Made by a program: the position numbers and the translations under genes. 64,000 nt of DNA from Bombella pluederhausensis (GTDB taxonomy: Bacteria; Pseudomonadota; Alphaproteobacteria; Acetobacterales; Acetobacteraceae): contig NZ_JANIDY010000002.1 of NCBI RefSeq assembly GCF_026385525.1, forward strand, positions 310,001 through 374,000. The letters are read 5' to 3'. Each line of letters begins with the position of its first letter. Positions within the stretch are counted from its first letter, which is position 1. Shown piece after piece: positions 48,232 to 56,837 of the stretch. The notes beneath the pieces were generated by a model, which worked only from the letters and a program-made list of their open reading frames with translations, was not told the origin of the DNA and ran no database searches.

Positions 48232-49023
48232 TCAGTCGTTTGGATAGCCTGTGCAGAAGAAGGGTGGGTTGAGCCAGCCTTTCTTACTGTAGCGGAGGGT
48301 CTGGCCATGTTCATCCAGCAGGTGACCACCTGCAGCTTCCAGAATGGCTTGTGGGGCGGCTGTATCCCATTCCATGGTCGGGCCGAAGCGGGGGTAGAAA
48401 TCGGCCTTGCCTTCGGCAATGAGAATGATTTTTGCGGCTGATGCCATGCGGGTGACGGACTGGATATGACGGCCATCCAGCCATTTTTGAAGCAGGTCTT
48501 CCGATGTGTGATGAGAGGAGGTCACAACCCGGAGGCCCTCCTCACCCGGCGGGGCTGTTCTGATAGGATGGCGCTGCGACCCGATGAGCTGGAAGGCCCC
48601 TTGGCCGATCCCGCCTCCATAAATGCCCTGTCTGGCAGGCAGGGCTACGGCCCCCAGTACGGGGCGTTCATCACGGACCAGACCGATATTGATGGTGAAG
48701 TCATCGCCCCCTGTTGCAAAGCCCCGTGTGCCATCCAGCGGGTCAATCAGCCAGTAGCTGCTCCCGGCGGGGACATGGATGCCCGCCGCATGTTCTTCTT
48801 CGGCAATGGCGGGAATGTCCGGGCAGGCTTCCCGCAGGCGGGCAAGGATATGATCCTCTGATGCTTTGTCTGCCTCTGTCACGGGGGAGGAATCGGCTTT
48901 GATTTCGGTCTGGAACCCACGGCTGCGGATGTTCTGCACGATCTCGGCGGCTTCCGTGACGATATCCAGAGCCAGCGTCAGGAGGTCACGGTCTTGCGGG
49001 GTGGTGTCGGGGGAAGCGTTCAT
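48232..49023 (-). CDS. cysQ: 3'(2'),5'-bisphosphate nucleotidase (CysQ-like)
   Basis: The 263-residue inositol-monophosphatase-superfamily enzyme removes phosphate from PAP, a by-product of sulfur assimilation. The metal sites are in IPAIAEEEHAAG, YWLIDPLDGTRGFATGG and MEWDTAAPQAILEAAGG. The length is typical for CysQ. It starts at 49023, divergent from pepA across a 225-base gap in which I see no other clear element. Confidence 0.9.
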   Translation of the reverse strand: MNASPDTTPQDRDLLTLALDIVTEAAEIVQNIRSRGFQTEIKADSSPVTEADKASEDHILARLREACPDIPAIAEEEHAAGIHVPAGSSYWLIDPLDGTRGFATGGDDFTINIGLVRDERPVLGAVALPARQGIYGGGIGQGAFQLIGSQRHPIRTAPPGEEGLRVVTSSHHTSEDLLQKWLDGRHIQSVTRMASAAKIILIAEGKADFYPRFGPTMEWDTAAPQAILEAAGGHLLDEHGQTLRYSKKGWLNPPFFCTGYPND

Positions 49024-49248
49024 GGTGCTAGGTTACCGTATTATGGATCATTCGTCACTTCTGACCTTCTCTGTTATGGTGAGCGGACTGAAAAAGGGAA
49101 TGTGCTCATGCCGTAACAGTCATGTGAGGCTGGTGCGGTGGTCTGTGTTGGGCCATAAGTGCGGAACATTCCCCTTATGATGAGGCAGGTGCGTTACGCT
49201 GTCATGCCAATGGCACGGGCGCCTGCCCTGAGATGAAACAGGGTTGCT

Positions 49249-50766
49249 ATGACTGATATTTCCTTTGTTGCAGGCACTCATCCACAGGGTGGGATTCCTT
49301 CTTTTGCTATTTTGTTCTGTCACGGGGCAGCGTTTGCTCAAGGAGCGGTGTTTCGTAGCTGTGATGAAGCTCTGGGGGGTGCTCTGTCCCGTGCGGTTGC
49401 CCTGCGGGATTTTACAGGCAAGGCAGGGCAGTCTGTTAGCCTGATCGCTCCAGCAAAGGATGTGGCACAGTTTCATCTTCTGGGCTGTGCCCCTGCCGGT
49501 GATGAACCGCAGAGTGCTGCCACAGCGGCCCATCTCGCTGGTGGTGAGGCCGTGAAGCTGCTGAAGGCCAGCAGCATTGAGGCGGCTGAAGCTACTTTGC
49601 TGCTGGAGGCTGAACAGGCCCCGCTGGCGGCGGAGATTGCGCTGGGCGCCCGTCTGGGAAGCTACCGTTTCGATCGTTACAAGACCATTACGGGCAAAGC
49701 TCCTGCTCTGAAGTCTCTGCATATCGCCCTGCCAGACGCTGGACAGGTGACAGACGTCCAGACACGTTGGAAAGAGCTGGAAGGACTGGGTGAAAGCGTC
49801 TTCCTGACCCGGGACCTTGTGAATGAACCGGCCAATGTCCTTTTCCCGGAAGAATTTACCCGGCGTATCAGGGAGCTTGAAGCTCTGGGGCTGGAGATTG
49901 AGGTGCTGGACCGTGCCCGGATGGAGGCGCTGGGTTTTGGTGCTCTGCTGGGCGTGGCACAGGGGAGTGAGAAGGCGCCGTTCACTGTCATTATGCGCCA
50001 TAAAGGTGATGCCGGGTCTGACAAGGCACCGTTGGCTTTCATCGGTAAGGGCGTGACCTTTGATTCCGGGGGTATCTCCATCAAACCTGCTGCGGGCATG
50101 GATGAGATGAAGATGGATATGGGCGGTGCCGCTGCCGTTGTCGGTGTGATGAGTGCGCTGGCCCGCCGCAAGGCCCCGGTCAATGCCGTGGGTGTTGTCG
50201 GTCTGGTGGAGAATATGGTGTCCGGCGAGGCCCAGCGCCCGGGTGACATCGTGAAAAGCCATAGCGGCCAGACCATCGAGGTGCTGAATACCGATGCTGA
50301 AGGGCGTCTCGTTCTGGCAGACCTGCTTTCTTACACACGCCAGACCTTTAAACCGGCCCTGATGGTCAATCTGGCCACGCTGACGGGGGCTATCGTGGTG
50401 GCGCTTGGCAGCGATTATGCTGGCCTGTTCAGCAATGATGACCAGCTTGCCGGAACGCTGGCCAAGGCTGGGGAAGAAACGGGTGAAGCCCTGTGGCGTA
50501 TGCCCATGGGTGCGGCCTATAACCGCCGCATTGATTCCGACATTGCCGATATGAAGAATATTGGTGGCCGTCCGGGCAGCTCCATTCTGGCAGCCGAGTT
50601 CCTGAAGCGCTTCGTGGGGGATACGCCGTGGGCACATCTGGATATTGCCGGAACGGCATGGGCTGAAAAGGCAACCGCTATTACCCCGAAGGGGGCCAGT
50701 GGCTTTGGTGTACGTCTGCTGGACCAGTTCGTCCGGCTATATCAGGGGACAGCCTCCCAGCATTGA
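49249..50766 (+). CDS. pepA: Leucyl aminopeptidase (M17)
   Basis: The 505-residue cytosolic peptidase trims N-terminal residues from peptides with two metal ions. The metal ligands are in [29 protein letters not shown] and [16 protein letters not shown] (M17 signature NTDAEGRL). The N-terminal macro-like domain is less conserved. holC follows 100 bases later on the same strand, a common pairing. Confidence 0.95.
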   Translation: MTDISFVAGTHPQGGIPSFAILFCHGAAFAQGAVFRSCDEALGGALSRAVALRDFTGKAGQSVSLIAPAKDVAQFHLLGCAPAGDEPQSAATAAHLAGGEAVKLLKASSIEAAEATLLLEAEQAPLAAEIALGARLGSYRFDRYKTITGKAPALKSLHIALPDAGQVTDVQTRWKELEGLGESVFLTRDLVNEPANVLFPEEFTRRIRELEALGLEIEVLDRARMEALGFGALLGVAQGSEKAPFTVIMRHKGDAGSDKAPLAFIGKGVTFDSGGISIKPAAGMDEMKMDMGGAAAVVGVMSALARRKAPVNAVGVVGLVENMVSGEAQRPGDIVKSHSGQTIEVLNTDAEGRLVLADLLSYTRQTFKPALMVNLATLTGAIVVALGSDYAGLFSNDDQLAGTLAKAGEETGEALWRMPMGAAYNRRIDSDIADMKNIGGRPGSSILAAEFLKRFVGDTPWAHLDIAGTAWAEKATAITPKGASGFGVRLLDQFVRLYQGTASQH

Positions 50767-50866
50767 GGCTGAATGATGGGCCAGCTCTGCAAAGGGCTGG
50801 TCAGGCTGGTTTCCATCTGCATCAGGAAGCTGTGGCTGATGGAGACCTTCTTGAAAGAGGCATGTC

Positions 50867-51364
50867 ATGCGGGAGCAGGCAGACGGACAGAGCAGAACGG
50901 AAGCCTATCAGCCACGGGAGATTCAGGTGGGGTTTTATCACCTCACACGGACTTCCTTTGAGGATGCTCTGCCTGCTCTGCTGGAAAGAACATTGGCAGG
51001 CGGTGAGCGTGCCGTGATCCGCTGTCATGATGCTGCGCAGGTGAAGGGGCTGGATGAGGCCCTCTGGACACCTCGTGCAGGCGTCTGGCTCCCTCATGGC
51101 AGCAAGGCGATGGGGAAGGCGTCCCGTCAGCCTGTCTGGCTGACCGACAGTGATGAGTGCCCCAATGGTGGCGCCTTCCTGTTTCGCATCAATGGTGCAT
51201 GGGATGGGCAGCTGACGGGTTTTAAAAGAATTTTTGATCTGTTTGATGGCCATGATGACACGGCAGTTCAGGAGGCCCGTCTGCGCTGGAAAGCCATGAA
51301 GCAGGCCGGGTATCACATGGCCTACTGGAAGCAGGAAGCCAGAGGCTGGACAAAATCAGGGTAA
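50867..51364 (+). CDS. holC: DNA polymerase III chi subunit
   Basis: The 165-residue clamp-loader accessory subunit binds SSB. VGFYHLTRTSFEDALPALLE, RAVIRCHDAAQVKGLDEALW and IFDLFDGHDDTAVQEARLRW match HolC. A GAAAGAGG ribosome-binding site precedes the ATG. Only eight bases separate its stop from the HyfB-like gene, so the hydrogenase-like genes may be read from the pepA-holC promoter. Confidence 0.9.
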   Translation: MREQADGQSRTEAYQPREIQVGFYHLTRTSFEDALPALLERTLAGGERAVIRCHDAAQVKGLDEALWTPRAGVWLPHGSKAMGKASRQPVWLTDSDECPNGGAFLFRINGAWDGQLTGFKRIFDLFDGHDDTAVQEARLRWKAMKQAGYHMAYWKQEARGWTKSG

Positions 51365-51372
51365 GAACCAGC

Positions 51373-52701
51373 ATGTCATTTCATGATCCGCTCATGGCTT
51401 GCCTGTTGGCACTGCTGATCGTCCTGCTCCTTGGGGATCGGTCCATCCGTGTGTTTGTCAGTGGCCTTTGGCGTTCGGTGCCTCTTGGTGTCTGGCGGCA
51501 GGGGGGCTGCTACATGGTAGGCATGGTTCTGGCCATGTTGGCACTGGGGGTTGCCTCTCATGCAGGGGCGGCTGCCTGTCTGGTCGCTGTAGCGCTTGTT
51601 CTTCTGGGGGGTGGAACAGTCTTTCAACCCGTCTGGGGTATACCGGCGCTGGTTGGCTATGCCCTTCTTCCTGCGGGTGCTGGTGGTCTCGGTGTGATGG
51701 CGACCTGCTTCTGGGCTGCGGGACGGGCAGCAGGCGAGCATGAGGTGGTTCGGCTTGTGGCGCTCATCCTGATGTTGGGGCTGGGGCATGAAATGGTCAT
51801 CCAGCAGCCGCTGATCTGGATGGTGGGGGGAAGTGTTCTGGCCGGGGTATGCCTGCTGGCGGGACTGGGGGAAGCACGGCTGTTCCTGTACCGATATTGT
51901 CGTCTGTTGCGGCCTGTATTGCTGCTGGGGGTCATGGAGGTGTCCCGTCAGCAGGGGATGGAGCTCGGAGTGGAGGGCGCTTTTTTTGCTCTGTTGCTGG
52001 ACCTTGCTTGCCAGTGTCTTGCGGCTATCTGGCCTCGCTCTGCCTTGCTTCTTCTTCCAGCGCCTCCTTTGCCGGGTTTTATTGTGGGCTGGGTAGGGCT
52101 TCACGCATCATTAGGGCTGAGCAGCAGTACGGAGGGCTGGACCGTCATGGGCTGTCTGCTGGGGGTGGCCATCATGGGGCTTTCCTTTGGGGATGGTGTG
52201 CGGGTTCTCAGTCAGGCCAGATTTTTCCTGCGGGACAGGCAGCCGAAGCATTGGGCAGGGGGGCTGTGTCTGGCTGCGGGTCTGCCATCCGTCTGTGGTG
52301 TGGTGGCAGGCTGGCTTGTCGGGCATGGGACTGGCTGGGCTGGTTGGCTTTACCGCCTTCCCGGTGGGGATGGCAGCGTGACAGCTCTGCCGCTTTTCTG
52401 GGGTGGGTTGTTTTTGTTTTGGGCTTTTGCCTCCGGGCGCAAAAGAGATGATGCCCATGCGGCTTTGACATCTGATGAGACTGAAGGAGGGGAGTTAATC
52501 CGACTTCAGGCTTATATGCAGGCACAGCCTGTTTTGCCACGCAGTATGAAACGGCTGATGATGCGAGGGCAGAGACAGGTTCGCACTGTTCGTTCTGTTC
52601 TTCTGGAGGGGCGGTCTTTCTTGCCAGTGCAGGAGCTGGGGGCCGTGTTCTGGTTGATGTTTCTGGGCGGCGTGCTGGTCGTGATGGGGCTGGCTCAATG
52701 A
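51373..52701 (+). CDS. HyfB/NuoL-like membrane subunit, shortened and diverged
   Basis: The 442-residue protein has about ten hydrophobic helices. Identification rests on the antiporter-like motif LLLPAPPLPGFIVGWVGLHA (residues 226-245), which corresponds to the LPPLNGFVSEW block of HyfB, and on its place at the head of a HyfB-C-E-F-G series. E. coli HyfB is about 670 residues; here the motif comes some 150 residues earlier than expected, so much of the first antiporter repeat is missing. I cannot find the usual helix-7 lysine before that motif. A charged loop near 380-410 precedes the last helix. It overlaps the next gene by four bases (ATGA). Confidence 0.6.
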   Translation: MSFHDPLMACLLALLIVLLLGDRSIRVFVSGLWRSVPLGVWRQGGCYMVGMVLAMLALGVASHAGAAACLVAVALVLLGGGTVFQPVWGIPALVGYALLPAGAGGLGVMATCFWAAGRAAGEHEVVRLVALILMLGLGHEMVIQQPLIWMVGGSVLAGVCLLAGLGEARLFLYRYCRLLRPVLLLGVMEVSRQQGMELGVEGAFFALLLDLACQCLAAIWPRSALLLLPAPPLPGFIVGWVGLHASLGLSSSTEGWTVMGCLLGVAIMGLSFGDGVRVLSQARFFLRDRQPKHWAGGLCLAAGLPSVCGVVAGWLVGHGTGWAGWLYRLPGGDGSVTALPLFWGGLFLFWAFASGRKRDDAHAALTSDETEGGELIRLQAYMQAQPVLPRSMKRLMMRGQRQVRTVRSVLLEGRSFLPVQELGAVFWLMFLGGVLVVMGLAQ

Positions 52702-53570
52702 TCGGATCGGCCCTGCTTTCCGTGCTCCATATTGTGCTGGAGCTGTGCCTTCAGTGCGGGGTGCTCTTGCTTCTGTTGCCTTTGATGTTCTGGCTGGAGG
52801 AGGATGTTCCGGCCCTGCTGGTCGGGCGGGCGGTGGCGCCGTTGAGGGAGCGGTACAGGCGCTTTGCGGCTTTCTGGCGGGAGATTCTGCGGACAGGCCT
52901 GCCGCTGGAAGATGGGCTGATGCTGGCGCTTGGTTTTCTGGCTGTGCTGTGTCTTGCGGGTTTATCGCTTGTCAGGGCTGATGTTGGAAGTGCGTTGGGT
53001 GCGTGGCTGGCGGACCCGTTGCTGATGGGAGGGATTCTGCTGGTGGGGGCCTTCTGGGCCGTGCCGGGGCGTTTCCGGGCGGTGCATGGGCGCTGCTGCT
53101 TTGCCCTGTGTCTGACAGAATGTTTCCTCGTGCTGGCAGCGCCGGGTGTAACGGGTCTTCAGGGGGTGCAGCGCCTTCTGCTGGCGGCACCGGGCTCCAG
53201 CCTTGCGGGGACATCCCTCTGCTGTGCCGCAGCATTGGCCCTGACAACATCCCTGCCAGATTTTCAGGTGCTGGCGGATGAGATGGTGAGTCGTGGGCGG
53301 CCTGCCAGCCGTCTGGCACGAGACCAGCGGCAGGTGATCGTGAGTATTCACCATGTAGGTTGGGCGCTTCTTCTGGGCGATCTTCTTCTGCCTGTCCTGT
53401 TCGGACTGGAAGGACCGGCGGGAGTGATCGGGCTGGTGATACGGTTTGGTGGGGGCAGTCTTCTTGTGGCTTTGGGGCGGTTGACGGGGATGAGCCGCAA
53501 CGGCCGGTTAGTGGCTCTTTTGCTGGGGTTGGCCGGGCTGATGGCTCTTGCCGGGAGGTTCGCCGTATGA
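52698..53570 (+). CDS. HyfC/NuoH-like membrane subunit, diverged
   Basis: The 290-residue hydrophobic protein has about eight helices. Two regions recall HyfC/NuoH: MFWLEEDVPALLVGRAVAPL (about 30-49), in the place of the ERRxLARxQxRxGP loop that contacts the peripheral arm, and SLPDFQVLADEMVSRGRPAS (start about residue 186), in the place of the acidic loop after PFDLxEAE. The glycine-proline of the first loop is gone and the acidic residues of the second are thinned. It is joined to both neighbours by four-base ATGA overlaps. E. coli HyfC is somewhat longer, about 315 residues. Confidence 0.62.
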   Translation: MIGSALLSVLHIVLELCLQCGVLLLLLPLMFWLEEDVPALLVGRAVAPLRERYRRFAAFWREILRTGLPLEDGLMLALGFLAVLCLAGLSLVRADVGSALGAWLADPLLMGGILLVGAFWAVPGRFRAVHGRCCFALCLTECFLVLAAPGVTGLQGVQRLLLAAPGSSLAGTSLCCAAALALTTSLPDFQVLADEMVSRGRPASRLARDQRQVIVSIHHVGWALLLGDLLLPVLFGLEGPAGVIGLVIRFGGGSLLVALGRLTGMSRNGRLVALLLGLAGLMALAGRFAV

Positions 53571-54100
53571 TGACCGGCTTTGCCTGTGCACTCGTACTGC
53601 TTCTGTTGACATTGGGGCGGGATGGCCGCTGGCTGCCGCTTTATGGGCTGTTCTGTGCAGCTATTGCGGCAACATCCGGCACGGGGGCGTTGGCTGTTTT
53701 GTGTGCCTTGCTGCTGCCTGTCTTCAATCTGCTGCTCTGGGGGATAGTCCGGCATTTTGCCGTTGGGCAGGGGACGATGTTTGCCGGTGGGCGGGGGATG
53801 ATGCCCGTGGTCATGACCCTGCTGCTCCAGTTTGTGCTGGCCTTCTTTGGGGCAGGGCTTGGGTTGGTGCCAACTTTTGGCATTGGGCTGGTTCTGGCCG
53901 GGCTGTGTTCGGCGGCCTGTGGAGTGGCTCTGGCCCAGTTCTGCGGGCTCATCATGGCGGTGGATGGCCTGATGGTCATGGCGTCTCTTTTGCCGTCATG
54001 GGGGCTGTTCGTTACGGCGGTGGCGCTCTGGGCGGTGATGGTGTTTCTGGCGCTGGTGCTGCTGCCAAGGCTGGCATGGTTGCGGGTGGAGGAAGACTGA
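53567..54100 (+). CDS. HyfE/NuoK-like membrane subunit, diverged
   Basis: The 177-residue protein has about six hydrophobic segments. Near its C-terminus, AQFCGLIMAVDGLMVMASLL (123-142) lines up with the QxxGxxxxENGxxLA block of HyfE, followed by a last long helix and a short charged tail. The glutamate-asparagine pair of that block is replaced (AVDG), which removes a membrane carboxylate kept in related complexes. The start at 53567 overlaps the previous stop (ATGA) and the stop overlaps the next start (TGATG). E. coli HyfE is about 216 residues. Confidence 0.62.
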   Translation: MMTGFACALVLLLLTLGRDGRWLPLYGLFCAAIAATSGTGALAVLCALLLPVFNLLLWGIVRHFAVGQGTMFAGGRGMMPVVMTLLLQFVLAFFGAGLGLVPTFGIGLVLAGLCSAACGVALAQFCGLIMAVDGLMVMASLLPSWGLFVTAVALWAVMVFLALVLLPRLAWLRVEED

Positions 54101-55308
54101 TGGCACTGGCGGCTGTCTCATTTTCATCAGGTCTGTTTGCCTCGCCGGTTCTGTTCGGGCTGTTCTGCTGGCCGTTTCTGGTGGTCTGGGTGCTGTGGGC
54201 ATCACGGCGGCCAGCGCAGGCGGGGCGCATGGCCCGTCTGGGATTTGGCCTGAGTCTTCTGGCTCTGCTGGGCTGTTCTTCTGGCATGACATGGGGGCAG
54301 GCTCTCTGTCTGGCTATGGAAGCCTGTGTTCCTGTTCTGCTGTTCAGCTTATGGACTGGGCCTGAACCTGCTCAGGAGAAAGCGTCTTTTAGAGAGGGGA
54401 TGGAAGCCTATCTGCCATTCTTTGTTACGGGCTGCGTCTTCATGGGGCTGCTTTTGCGGCCTCCTTTGGCGGCTCTGTTTTTTGATGGGGCTGGGACGGT
54501 CCTGCTGGCGTGGTGGGACGGTCGGGCGACACGGCGGGCCCTGCCTGCGTGGGAGATGGTACGCCTACGGTTGAGTGGTGTGATACTGGCTGGTCTTGGT
54601 CTGGCCGTGATGCCGGGTGGTGATGTCTTCTCCAGTCATGAAACGGCGATGCAGGTCGGGCAGGTTCTGGCCCTGACAGGGCTGTGCATGATGGCGGGTT
54701 TGGGTAGTGCCGTGTCCAGCCGGGCAGAGCTGGTCCTGCTGGATGTGGGGCTGCGTTTCGTGCCGCTATTCCTCATGACGCTGCTGGCGATGACGCCTTT
54801 CACACATCTTCTGATGGTCATTGCCGGTCTGCTGGCCATGGCGAGCCTGCTTCTGGCTCGGTCGGGGGTGTTCCCTCTGCTGCCATGGCTGACGGGGCTG
54901 GGACTGCTTGCGGCAGGAACCGGGCAGATGCTGTGCCTGTTGATGCTATATGTAGCGGCGCTGCTGGCAGCGGCGTTGCGTTTGGGATGTAACGGTTTTC
55001 TGCCATCAGGTCAGACGGTTCTGCCGGGCGGGTTGGCCCTGTTGCCCGTGCAGATGGTCCTGCCGGTTGTTATGGTGGTGCTGGTCGTGTTGGCGCCACT
55101 GCTGGACTGGTGGGCGCTGGCTGGTCTGCTGCTCTGTATGATGCTGGGGCTCTGGCAGCTGAAGCTTGAGACGATGCCGCAGAGCCTACTCATGGTCTGG
55201 CAGCGGGGAGGTCCGTTGATGCGGGGGCTCCTGTGTCTGTTGGGTCTGCTGGCGCTTCTGGCGGTGGCGTTTCTGGCATCGCCCGTATTGAAAGGATACA
55301 GCCCATGA
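54100..55308 (+). CDS. HyfF/NuoN-like membrane subunit, shortened, without membrane lysines
   Basis: The 402-residue protein has about eleven or twelve helices and sits where HyfF lies in hyf operons. It is far from known HyfF in sequence. There is no lysine between residues 94 and 355, although the antiporter-like subunits normally carry key lysines in helices 7 and 8 and a glutamate in helix 5. The GTKAGLAPMHxWLPDAH block of proton-pumping relatives is missing. E. coli HyfF is about 526 residues. The start at 54100 overlaps the previous stop; the true frame is open from 53548, but that start lies inside the previous gene. The assignment depends mainly on context. Confidence 0.55.
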   Translation: MALAAVSFSSGLFASPVLFGLFCWPFLVVWVLWASRRPAQAGRMARLGFGLSLLALLGCSSGMTWGQALCLAMEACVPVLLFSLWTGPEPAQEKASFREGMEAYLPFFVTGCVFMGLLLRPPLAALFFDGAGTVLLAWWDGRATRRALPAWEMVRLRLSGVILAGLGLAVMPGGDVFSSHETAMQVGQVLALTGLCMMAGLGSAVSSRAELVLLDVGLRFVPLFLMTLLAMTPFTHLLMVIAGLLAMASLLLARSGVFPLLPWLTGLGLLAAGTGQMLCLLMLYVAALLAAALRLGCNGFLPSGQTVLPGGLALLPVQMVLPVVMVVLVVLAPLLDWWALAGLLLCMMLGLWQLKLETMPQSLLMVWQRGGPLMRGLLCLLGLLALLAVAFLASPVLKGYSP

Positions 55309-56741
55309 TGACGGGTTCTGCCCTACCTGAAGGCGAGCGTATCGGGCTGTTCCATTATCGTGTCACGGCGGAAGGCTGGCAGCGCCTCTTGCAGCAGAAT
55401 GCCCGAATGATGACGTTTCTGGCTTTCTGGGCGAATGAAGAATGGGCCACGGCTCTGTTTCTATTGGAAGGCGAGCAGCCGCTTCTATTGAGCACGGCGG
55501 TGGAGCAGGGGCATTATCAGGCCGTGTCCCCCTATTTCCCAGCAGCTCAGTGGGGAGAACGAATTTCCAGAGACCTGTGGGGCGTGGAGGCATGGTCTGC
55601 GCTGGATGACAGTCCAGCTCTGGATGATGGTAGCTGGTCCCTGACAGCGCCTCTTTCCGCCAATCCTCTGCCTGTCGCAGAGGGAGGCGGTCAGCCTCTG
55701 CCACGCTGTCGGATTGAACCTTCCTGCACGCCTGTGCCGGGGCTGCTCGGTATTGATTATGTGCTCTCTGATGGCGTGATGCAGCAGGTGGATATACAGA
55801 TCGCCGCCGGGCATCGGGGGGTGTTGTCTCGTCTGATCGGGTTGACCCCGCAGGAGGCCATGCCTCTGGTATCCCGCATCTCTGCCAGCGGTTTCGTGTC
55901 TCATCCTCTGGCCTTTGTGCGTGCGCTGGAACAGGCCGAGAGCCGCCGGATAGACCCACGGGAACGGGACAGGCGTTTGATTCTGCTGGAAGTGGAGCGG
56001 ATGGGGCTGCATCTGTTCGACCTCGCCCAAATGGCCCATCAGGCGGGAGCGGGGCTTCTGGCCAGCCTGTATGACCATGCACGGGAAACTCTGGCGGAGG
56101 TCTGTACGGTTCATGGCCTGTCACGGCGTCTGACGGATAGTATCAGTCTGGAAGGTAAGAGCGGCGTGGAGGCCATCATTCCGTTTGTTCAGGCCGTTAT
56201 TCAGGGGATAAGGCCTCGGATGGAGCAGATCAGACCGCTTGCCCGTTTGTTCGATGGTCGCCTGAAAGGGGTTGCTGCCGTACCAACGGATGTAGCATGG
56301 GAGTATGCGCTTGGCGGTGTGATCGGGAGAGCCAGCGGGCGCTATCTGGACATGCGTTACATGGATGAAGGTGTGAGGCCGCAGGCGATGGGCGGGGCAG
56401 GGCGTCATGAGGGTGATGCGTGGGCCCGGAACCGCCAGTGTCTGGCTGAAATTGAGGAATCCCTGAAGATTCTGGAGCGCATGACCGCCGATTACGGGCA
56501 GGAGAGTGAAGGGCAAGCCGTTCCTCGCACGGATGAAGGGCTGGGTGTTGCGGAAGGGCCTCGGGGTGATGTCTGGTATCATGTCGTATTGAAAGAAGGA
56601 CGGCTGGCCAGTGTGCAGATACGGGACCCGATGCTGCCTTTACTGTCCGTTCTGGGGTCTGTTCTGGAAGGGCATGAGCCGGAGCAGCTTGGGCTTGTTC
56701 TGGCCTCTCTTGGGGTGTCTCCGGCTGGTGTGGCCCTGTAA
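55305..56741 (+). CDS. HyfG/HycE/NuoCD-like large subunit lacking NiFe cysteines
   Basis: The 478-residue soluble subunit fuses a NuoC-like domain (about 1-135) with a NuoD/hydrogenase large-subunit domain. Strong matches are IQIAAGHRGVLSRLIGLTP (165-183; HRGxExL in relatives), LILLEVERMGLHLFDLAQMA (225-244) and VAEGPRGDVWYHVVLKEG (415-432). The four cysteines that bind NiFe in group 4 hydrogenases are gone: RxCGxC is RISASG (191-196; S193 and G196) and DPCxxC is DPMLPL (441-446). It therefore cannot hold a NiFe centre. Ehr complexes and complex I also lack these residues. The start overlaps the previous gene (ATGA). E. coli HyfG is longer, over 550 residues. Confidence 0.85.
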   Translation: MMTGSALPEGERIGLFHYRVTAEGWQRLLQQNARMMTFLAFWANEEWATALFLLEGEQPLLLSTAVEQGHYQAVSPYFPAAQWGERISRDLWGVEAWSALDDSPALDDGSWSLTAPLSANPLPVAEGGGQPLPRCRIEPSCTPVPGLLGIDYVLSDGVMQQVDIQIAAGHRGVLSRLIGLTPQEAMPLVSRISASGFVSHPLAFVRALEQAESRRIDPRERDRRLILLEVERMGLHLFDLAQMAHQAGAGLLASLYDHARETLAEVCTVHGLSRRLTDSISLEGKSGVEAIIPFVQAVIQGIRPRMEQIRPLARLFDGRLKGVAAVPTDVAWEYALGGVIGRASGRYLDMRYMDEGVRPQAMGGAGRHEGDAWARNRQCLAEIEESLKILERMTADYGQESEGQAVPRTDEGLGVAEGPRGDVWYHVVLKEGRLASVQIRDPMLPLLSVLGSVLEGHEPEQLGLVLASLGVSPAGVAL

Positions 56742-56776
56742 TCCTGCTTTTACGGAAAAGGCTGGCCCGCCACACA

Positions 56777-56793
56777 ATGTTATATTATAACAT
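56777..56793. promoter_or_regulatory. Palindrome before the TonB-dependent receptor
   Basis: Perfect 8-base arms ATGTTATA (56777-56784) and TATAACAT (56786-56793) surround one central T, in an AT-rich 96-base gap. TATAAAAT just downstream could be a -10 element. The placement suits an operator, perhaps for metal or iron control of the receptor, but it is not a clear Fur, Mur or Irr box. Confidence 0.5.
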
Positions 56794-56837
56794 ATAAAAT
56801 AGAATTTAAGATTTATCATGCGCTGTGTGAGGGGTTT

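Noticed and set aside
49120-50637. 505-codon open frame on the minus strand
   Set aside because: It is antisense to pepA, whose metal-binding motifs are all present on the plus strand.
53548-54099. Upstream extension of the HyfF-like frame
   Set aside because: The extension lies wholly inside the HyfE-like gene; the TGATG overlap at 54098-54102 is the natural start.
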